Origin: Zeugodacus cucurbitae
Lineage: Eukaryota > Arthropoda > Insecta > Diptera > Tephritidae
Direction: 5' to 3'
DNA length: 64,000 nucleotides
Assembly (NCBI RefSeq): GCF_028554725.1
Contig: NC_071671.1
Span: forward strand, 46,638,501 to 46,702,500
Shown here: positions 56,398-64,000 of the stretch, piece by piece
Position numbering within the stretch: the first letter of the stretch is position 1
How the letters are laid out: each line of letters opens with the position of its first letter
The notes under the pieces: model-generated
Told to the model about the DNA's origin: nothing
The model's database searches: none
What the model saw: the letters and a program-made list of their open reading frames with translations, nothing else
Position numbers and translations under genes: made by a program

Positions 56398-57846
56398 ATA
56401 TATATATTTGGCGTAGGAACCGCTTTAAGCGATTATAGCCGAATCCACCAGAGCGCGCCACTCATTCCTCCTTTTTGCTTTTTGGCGCCAACTGGAAACA
56501 CCAAGTGAAGCCAGGTCACTTTGCACTTGGTCTTTCCACCGGAGTGGAGGTCGTCCTCTTCCGCGGCTTCCTCCAGCGGGTACTGCATCGAATACTTTCA
56601 GAGCTGGAGTGTTTTCTTCCATCCGTACAACATGACCTAGCCAGCGTAGCCGCTGTCTTTTTATTCGCTGAACTATGTCAATGTCGTCGTATAAATCGTA
56701 CAGCTCATCGTTCCATCGTCTGCGGTATTCGCCGTTGCCAATGTTTAGAGGACCATAAATCTTGCGCAAAACCTTTCTCTCGAAAACCCCAAGAGTCGTC
56801 TCATCGGATGTTGTCATCGTCCACGCTTCAGCGCCATACATCAGGACGGGAATAATGAGCGACTTATAGAGTTTGATTTTGGTTCGTCGAGAGAGGACTT
56901 TACTTTTCAATTGCCTACTCAGTCCAAAGTAGCACCTGTTGGCAAGAGTGATTCTGCGTTGGATTTCAAGGCTGACATTGTTGGTGTTGTTAATGCTGGT
57001 TCCCAGATAAACGAAATTATCTACAACTTCAAAGTTATGACTGTCAACAGTGACGTGGGAGCCAAGACGCGAGTGCGCTGACTGTTTGTTTGATGACAGG
57101 AGATATTTCGTCTTGTCCTCATTCACCACCAGACCCATACGCTTCGCTTCTTTATCTAGTCTGGAAAACGCAGAACAAACGGCGCGGTTGTTGCTTCCGA
57201 TGATATCAATATCATCGGCATACGCCAGGAGCTGTACACTCTTGTAGAAGATTGTACCCTCTCTATTTAGTTCTGCAGCTCGTATTATTTTTTCCAGCAA
57301 TAGATTGAAGAAGTCGCACGATAGTGAGTCACCCTGTCTGAAGCCTCGTTTGGTATCGAACGGCTCGGAGAGGTCCTTCCCGATCCTGACGGAGCTTTTG
57401 GTGTTGCTCAACGTCAGCTTACATAGCCGTATTAGTTTTGCAGGGATACCAAATTCAGACATCGCGGCATAAAGGCAGCTCCTTTTCGTGCTATCGAAGG
57501 CAGCTTTAAAATCGATAAAAAGATGGTGGGTATCGATTCTTCTCTCTCGGGTCTTTTCCAAGATTTGGCGCATGGTGAATATCTGGTCCATTGTAGATTT
57601 TCCAGGTCTAAAGCCACACTGATAAGGTCCAATCAGTTCGTTGACGGTGGGCTTTAGTCTTTCACACAATACGCTCGACAAAACCTTATATGCGATATTG
57701 AGGAGACTTATACCACGGTAGTTGGCGCAGATTGTGGGGTCTCCCTTCTTATGGATTGGGCAGAGCACACTAAGATTCCAATCGTCAGGCATGCTTTCTT
57801 CCGACCATATTCTACAAAGAAGCTGATGCATGCACCTTATCAGTTC
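56398..57846 (-). mobile_element. RTE-like non-LTR retrotransposon, copy G, recent 5'-truncated insertion
   Basis: A perfect 13-bp target duplication, TGCGATTTTATAT, flanks the copy (56385-56397 and 57847-57859). The 3' end has the terminal hairpin and a (AT)n tail. The truncation point lies inside the RT domain, at the residues IRCMHQLLCRIW. The body is free of stops and frameshifts to the natural terminator, which together with the intact duplication indicates a young insertion. Confidence 0.92.
56425..57846 (-). CDS. Reverse transcriptase C-terminal fragment of copy G, uninterrupted
   Basis: An open frame of at least 468 codons with no start of its own: the first Met (57831) is internal. 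It has YRGISLLNIAYKVLSSVL, the TMRQILEKTRERR region, motif A FIDFKAAFDS, motif B GFRQGDSLSCDFFN, motif C LAYADDIDIIG, motif D KTKYLLSS, and the C-terminal LGHVVRMEENTP and RGRGRPPLRW, ending VDSAIIA. The catalytic Asp residues are all present. It lacks the endonuclease and the RT N-terminus, so it cannot retrotranspose by itself. Confidence 0.85.
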   Translation of the reverse strand, partial: ELIRCMHQLLCRIWSEESMPDDWNLSVLCPIHKKGDPTICANYRGISLLNIAYKVLSSVLCERLKPTVNELIGPYQCGFRPGKSTMDQIFTMRQILEKTRERRIDTHHLFIDFKAAFDSTKRSCLYAAMSEFGIPAKLIRLCKLTLSNTKSSVRIGKDLSEPFDTKRGFRQGDSLSCDFFNLLLEKIIRAAELNREGTIFYKSVQLLAYADDIDIIGSNNRAVCSAFSRLDKEAKRMGLVVNEDKTKYLLSSNKQSAHSRLGSHVTVDSHNFEVVDNFVYLGTSINNTNNVSLEIQRRITLANRCYFGLSRQLKSKVLSRRTKIKLYKSLIIPVLMYGAEAWTMTTSDETTLGVFERKVLRKIYGPLNIGNGEYRRRWNDELYDLYDDIDIVQRIKRQRLRWLGHVVRMEENTPALKVFDAVPAGGSRGRGRPPLRWKDQVQSDLASLGVSSWRQKAKRRNEWRALVDSAIIA

Positions 57847-57859
57847 TGCGATTTTATAT

Positions 57860-60293
57860 TATTCTATATTATGGTAGTTACATATATAGTGATATTATAT
57901 TGAAGTTCAATTATCATCACATACTGTATGTAAAAAATAACACAACAAGCTGTAGTGATAGGAATAAAGTAAAAAAAAAACTAAAAATTAACTAAAATAA
58001 ATAAAATGTGGGAAAGTGCTTAAATGATATATTAAATTAAAACGCATATGCTTTAATTAAAACATAATAAATAACAACAACTTCGTACTTAAGCGAAATA
58101 ACCTAAATCAAATTATTTTGAGTAAAATAATCCTAACTTCTACAAATATACATACATACATATGTATTGGTTATTTACAAACATAAATATATAAACACAT
58201 AAATTCCCTAAGGAGCATTCTGTGCAACATAATTTCAACTTTTATTAATTTTTTTATTTATTCTCAGAAGCTTTCCTTCAGCTGCGCCTACTAATTTGCT
58301 TCATTATCAGTGTTGGACTGCAAGCTGACAAGACACACACGCTTGCACAAACATTTCACTAAATAAAAATCACATACATACATATGTATGTGTGTAAATG
58401 CATAAGTTTGCTGGGAAGCTTACTTGGGGATTTCCAGTTCTTTTGCATGCGGCAAATGGCAAAAAGAAATACTGAAATGGCATGGACCAGAGAAAATTAA
58501 AAAATATAAGCGGTTCATGAAATCTTATTGCAGTGATAAAATAAGCGTGCCCACATGTATGTGTGCATATAGTGTTCATATTATGAGCTCAATTGCGCAA
58601 TGATGCGTCGTCTGCGACATTGCGCTCTGTGTAGTTTCTTTAATGTTTCACATTATTTCTTTTAATTTTCTTTGCAACTCTTTCGTTTTGGGGGATTACC
58701 CACGTTAAATGAGTACATATTTACATACATAGGCATATTTGTGTGCATCTTTGAAGGCTCTCTTTAACGACTTTTTCTAATGTGTGTAAATTACAAATAT
58801 TTTCGCAGATATTTTTTTTAATTCGTGTGATTTACCAAATGTATGTACTTATATATTTTTAATAGATAAAATTTACTATATTTTGTTCTTCAAAAATTAA
58901 ATAAAACAAATCCTTGTGTATTAAAAAGATGAACTTTGTGAAATTTTTTTAATTTAAAAAAATTATAAATATAAAAAATATGTATATTTTTCTGCAAAAA
59001 AAAGCAAAATAAAATTTTAAGCATTCCAAGAAAATGTTGGTCAATATAGTGGCAAAAATGTATAAATTAATATTATTTAGTTAGAAATAATAAGAATTTT
59101 TCAATGCAGTCTTGGTATTTAAACCAATCAACCTTATCAACTTTACGTATATATGTATGTATGTATGTAGCTTGTGTTGATCACCTAAAGCTGAAACAGA
59201 ATTCTCACTAATTAATCATGTTTGTGGTGTATGTGATTTGGAAATTCTCTGAAATATTGTAAAAGAATTTTAATAATTTTTAGAGTAATGATAAGGAATT
59301 GAATTTTTTGTTGCTTTCTTTTCCCCATGTACAAACAATAGAATAGATTTTGTTTTCTAAAATATTAAATTGCTCAAAACTAATTCCATCAAATCTGTGC
59401 GTAAATACAAATGTTGCCAGAATCTTCATTTAGTGCCATCTAGCAGCTTTAAAATCTTCTGGCGAAGGTCTAGTCTAGTTACTTAGCCTCTGATTCGAAT
59501 CCCTGATAATTTCTCTAAACCGTTCGCTAAATAAATCTTACAACCATGTTGCATTCAAGTACAAAGTTACACAGTAACTGTAAACTCTCAAAAACGTGCT
59601 AAATCTGTCTGTAATAACACACACATTTAAGCACACCGCTACATAATCGCAGTGCGCTATACTCTCACCAATGTGGTTAACATAAAAAAATTTGTTTACG
59701 TGCAAAAATTTGACGAGGCGCTAGACAAAAATTATTAGCGCAAACATTTACAAACGGTCTAATTTTTTTTCATTAGCATTACACAAATTCATTTATTGCG
59801 TCTAACTCCAGACAAAGCCAGTGGGTATATTAACTCGTCTCAGCCCCTTCGCAGTCTGGCTTTGTATACCTGACTTTTTATTGCACTAAATGCGTACTAC
59901 GTTCCAGTACGCTCGTACTCACTACTTACTTTCGTAGTTTTTTCTATCATTACTTTATTTTAACTTTTTTTTTTGGTTTAAAGGGTGGTCCATAAGGTAG
60001 CATATTGATGATATATAGTATTAGCGGTGATATCTCTTTCCTAGTAAACATTCTGTCGATATTAATCTTAAACTATTCTAAAACTATTTTTGAAACCATT
60101 TAACCTAAAATTATCGTTTTCACGAAGCATATTCTCATCGCGTCGGCTATGTCAACAAACGAAACGAACGTGTCTGGGAATCGGAAAACTCATTAGTGGT
60201 AGTTGTGAACCCAATAAGTTCCCGAAAATTTACAAATCAGTCCCGATTTCGGAGATGATCTGACATTTCCATTGGAAAGTTTGACATTTTTTA
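57860..60293. other. Intergenic, no gene recognised
   Basis: Very AT-rich with (CATA)/(GTAT) microsatellite tracts (58140-58165, 58372-58395, 59150-59167). No reading frame with a recognisable domain. Confidence 0.5.
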
Positions 60294-60913
60294 GCATAAC
60301 ATCACTCAGAACGTTTTGTCATTTAATCGTGAATTGTTTTATTTACAGGGAATTAAAAATTCATCTCGGCCAAAAAAAGAATTAGCTCGTGAACATTTTC
60401 GTGCGATCATTTTTCACAACTTTCGACGTGGATTATCGCGACAAGAGTGCATCGATGAACTAAAATCTTTAATGGCTATGAAGCACCATCCTATAGCACT
60501 GTGAAAAACTGGTACAACGAATTCAATCGTGGCCGACGCTCGCTCAAAGACGAATTCCGTGAAGGTCGTCCAAAAACAGCCGATGTGCCAGAAAACATCG
60601 ATGCCGTACGTGAACTGATAATGCAAGACCGTCATGTAACATACCTTCAGATAGAGGCATGCCTATGCATTTCTCCCACCAGCATACATTCGATATTGCA
60701 TGAACACCTTGCCGTAAAAAAGGTTTGTTCTCGTTGGATCCCGCACAATTTGACAATCGCTCAAAAAAAGGCTAAAAAGAAGTGCTTCGGAAATTGGAAA
60801 TGCAAAAGTGTATAAATCTTGATGGAGAATATATTGAAAAACAATAAAACCATTTTCGTTGATAAATATTCCTATTTTCATTATTAGGCCAGAAATATAT
60901 ATAGCAGCCCTCG
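60294..60913 (+). mobile_element. Internally deleted mariner element, copy 2
   Basis: Colinear with copy 1 (10.7 kb) from GCATAACATCACTCAG to the right terminal repeat (60888-60913, ending GCCCTCG), with exactly the same internal deletion junction. The transposase start codon is lost and a one-base deletion near 60469 breaks the frame (frames 60316-60504 and 60501-60815). The left TIR is not present at the equivalent place, the DNA 5' of 60294 differs from copy 1, and no TA follows the right repeat. Older or more damaged than copy 1. Confidence 0.85.
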
Positions 60914-63900
60914 TTCTATATTGGATCTTTTGAAAGCCAAGTTCAGTAATCATATCCGTGAAGATCCGATTTTATACAATTTTTTCATTAATGATGCAGA
61001 CTCTAAGGGAATTCTCTGAGATCTTGGACAGAGTCAACCGAGTGTTGGAAATACAAATTAATAGCTTATGCTGAGAAGCTATCGGGGTAGCCAACGGGAA
61101 TCTAAACTCATTCCCATAAACCCCTGACACCTACAATTCTTCTTATACATCCACTATATGAACCACCCTGTGGAATTCACTAAAAATGGAGAAGAGTACT
61201 TGCAACTGCCGCAATCGTCTTGAGTACAAGTACATATTTATATTCATTTGTACAATCATGATTTTCATTTGTTAAGCGCTGAGTGTTAATTTTAATTTGA
61301 TCGTCAATTAAATAGCGTTAGACTTCATGGTTGCTTCAGAATGTAGTAGTGATAACTGAGCGCAAAAAAAGAAGCCATTCATGAGAAGAATAGAGCAATT
61401 AACATTTAATTTGATACTTCTTTCTTTTGACCACGCTTGCGAATTGATAACGCGAATATTTGCCGCCACATTGTTCCCACCTCTTGAAATTTCCATAATG
61501 CGCATTAATTCGGACGTTCATTCATTTCTTAATGGCACGAACACGTGGGGGTCTAGTGAAACGTCTTTTTGTGTTGTTGTAATTTAATGCTCAGCCAAAG
61601 AGTAGCGTACATTTCAATCGGTTAATTAAAGTTCAAATAAAGGGAAGCTCTGGAATGTGTGAATCAGTTGAGCTACTTTTAACTTAAAAGGTGTCTATTA
61701 AAAAACGCGTTTATTAGTACTTTTTATTAAGTTTAATAGTGCGTCAAAGACGTTGTTTGATATGCCACTGGTAGTGGAAAAAATGCAACAAAGTGATAAT
61801 AAAAAAATTAAAAAAAAATTATAATGTTGAAATCTTTAAATCTTGAAAGAGATTTACCGTTCTAATTAGCGTTCATATATATTATACATGAACACAGATA
61901 AAAGTGAACTTAGTGTTCTTTGTAGTTATTATATTGTCTTCAGAACTTCTCACAGGTCGCCTTTATCTTCATTGTCTCCGTAAACGCCTAAGCGATATAG
62001 GTCAGGGTCATGATTACCAAATAGTTGAGACTTCCTTTATCAAGATCCACCAATGTTTTAGAAATCCTTTTCTAACTTTTCTAGTCAGCGGCTCGTAATA
62101 TTGTCAATTATAATTTTTTTTTTTCATTGCCTCCTATATTTATCTTCGAACCAGACGGAAATTAGCATCACGAAGTACTTTTGAAAGCCCCCCCTTTTGT
62201 TAATTTTGAACATTAAACTGAAAACTCAGAGGTAGCTTATTGAAACAACAAAGAAAGACGTTAACCGAAAGGCGCGAAAGGACCCACAAGAAGCAGGTTT
62301 GAACATAGTCAGCCAACTTTTAGTAACAAATGTGAAACTAAATAAATGAATGTCGAATCTAAAACCATTTTATATATCCAATAATACCACAGGCTCTAAG
62401 ATTGAGTATTACGTAAAAAGGACAGTTAAATATATCATGAATAATATTGGTTGAAACCCACCCTTAACTCTTACATATATTCCTAATAAGATGATATCAC
62501 TAATAATATGGGACCTTCCGATAGACTTTACCATATTCATCAAACGAGAGATGAAAGGTCATAAGCATTTGAAGTGAACATGATATAAGTTGGAGTAACA
62601 AAATTGCGATATCGTTTAAGACCTTCCTATAACCCCACATCTACGCATCAATCCCACTCTCTATTTGACTATAATATTTCGCTTAGAATAGTATGGTTCA
62701 GTAACAAAAATTTGTGATACCTACCTTCACCCCTTACTAATATGATTTCCGATAGTTAGATTGATTTTAAGTTCTTAAAATGCGGGTCGTGTTTAATATT
62801 CGATCCCACTCGAACTTAGCACTGCCTTAAGTGCTTACAATTACAACGCTATGGATAAAGATATTCCGATTTCCCACTCAAGCTTAAAAATGCCAAGTCA
62901 TCCGAATACAAAAATAACTCCGCGCAAAACATAAGCACAATCACCTTTGAGTCCCTTCACGCAAGAGGGCAATGCCACAAACGAAGTACGGCTTACACAC
63001 CTAGTATCTTACAAGCATAAACACACAACACAAGGAGCATGTGTTTACAGCGTGATCCTCAATTTTGCACACACACTCCTCCCCACCCGGTCTACATATG
63101 TACTTACAGTTATTTATACAGTTATACATATATTGTATGTAGTTCAACAACTTTAAAGTTTGATCCTCTTCGAATATGGCTAAAGAAAAGCCATTTGGTG
63201 AGCCCGTGAGCCGCATAGTTCATCAAACTTGCGACAACAAATATTTTGTTCGAAAATTGGCGCGCAAATCGGCGTGCCTGCATTGACTTACGCTCACTAT
63301 TTACATTAAGACTCATATTTACTATATTGTTTATGCCATTCTCGGCGGGGTAATTGCACTCGTCGCCAAATCACAAACTCAGCCATATAGTCACCGCATT
63401 GGCATCAACGGTCAGCAGGAAGCCGAAACTCGTCGTAGGCGAAAATTCATTCACTTAGGTCAGTTTAGCACGTAGACCGCCTCGCGGCATAAACGCCGAT
63501 GACTGGGCGCTGAGCGAGTGCCGGGAAACCCATAAAATGCGAACTTGCATTTCCCAACGACGTGTTTACTACGAATTTATTTTGTATACAAACAAATGCC
63601 GAAGAGGACGTGAGAATTTTTGCGCGAATATTTTTAATTTTTTATGATTATTTTTAGTGTAGTTACCGATTTGGCCAATGAACTTTTTTGGTTTGGATTT
63701 TCACCCCTTGGTTTTTTTTACTAAGGATGTCTTTATGCAATTTCGTAACTGTATAGTAATTAAGTTTACTGAGGTTCATAATTAAGCTTTAAAGTTGTTT
63801 ACAATTTAGACGGGCGTTTATTGAACTGGATCCGGGTATGGGTAGCATATATGTAGATATAAATATATAAGAGTTGAGTGTTGTGAACATAGATATACAT

Positions 63901-64000
63901 TTATATAGTATCAATTACAGGATATATATATGTGACTTGCTTTTTATGCTATTCATCGAATCAAGTGCTGATAAGTGTCATTATACTTACAAAATGTTAG
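60914..64000. other. Intergenic, no gene recognised
   Basis: AT-rich to about 63.3 kb with nothing recognisable. 63.33-63.58 kb is distinctly less AT-rich (GTCGCC, CCGCCTCGCGGC, CGAGTGCCGGG) and could be a promoter or 5' UTR of a gene outside the window, but no exon is supported. Confidence 0.4.

Noticed and set aside
59491..59510. GATTCGAATCC, resembling a tRNA B box
   Set aside because: The flanking bases do not form a T-arm stem, and no A box or acceptor stem is present at the right distance.
1..64000. CRISPR array, operon or prophage-like structure
   Set aside because: No regularly spaced direct repeats with unique spacers were seen. All supported host genes are spliced, and the sequence is that of an insect nuclear genome.

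Overview
The window looks like a piece of an AT-rich higher-fly (Diptera, Schizophora) chromosome. A tephritid fruit fly is my best guess, but that is inference from the overall look of the genes and repeats; no species assignment can be made from sequence alone. Gene density is low: four spliced protein genes can be supported, separated by long AT-rich intergenic DNA that is full of transposon copies of very different ages. There is no prokaryotic organisation, no CRISPR array, and no rRNA or tRNA gene that I can support.

Layout. 1-29.4 kb is gene-poor. It holds 5'-truncated RTE-like non-LTR retrotransposons (1.2-2.0, 7.0-7.9, 16.5-16.8 and 17.3-18.1 kb, plus an old relic at 28.0 kb), a Tc1-like end (2.1-2.7 kb), an internally deleted mariner (10.7-11.4 kb), an old mariner relic (20.6-21.0 kb), a hAT scrap (18.5 kb), several DINE-1-like repeats (8.3-9.4, 12.1-13.3 and 22.7-24.7 kb) and a 5'-truncated LINE with an RNase H domain flanked by a 13-bp target-site duplication (24.8-26.3 kb). 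29.5-35.1 kb holds a seven-exon odorant receptor gene (378 aa) whose two large introns carry a DINE-1-like repeat and a 1.9-kb transposon with long terminal inverted repeats. 35.7-36.4 kb is a pogo/Tigger relic, and 39.2-41.2 kb is a longer RTE-like copy.

45.7-46.9 kb and 50.4-53.8 kb hold two adenosine kinase genes in tandem on the minus strand, with matching exon lengths and intron phases, so they are a tandem duplication. 55.1-55.9 kb is a MADF-BESS transcription-factor gene on the minus strand. A recent RTE-like insertion with an uninterrupted 3' reading frame sits about 0.5 kb upstream of it (56.4-57.8 kb). A second mariner copy with the same internal deletion as the first lies at 60.3-60.9 kb. 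I see no gene in the last 3 kb.

The four host genes do not form a pathway. The kinases act in purine salvage, the receptor in chemosensation, and the MADF-BESS protein presumably in transcription. The main interest is in the mobile elements: a 30-bp perfect palindrome at one retrotransposon 5' junction, a 3'-terminal stem-loop kept by compensatory or wobble changes between RTE-like subfamilies, a mariner derivative that keeps only the DNA-binding half of its transposase, and a long-TIR element carrying a decayed spliced gene inside an odorant-receptor intron.
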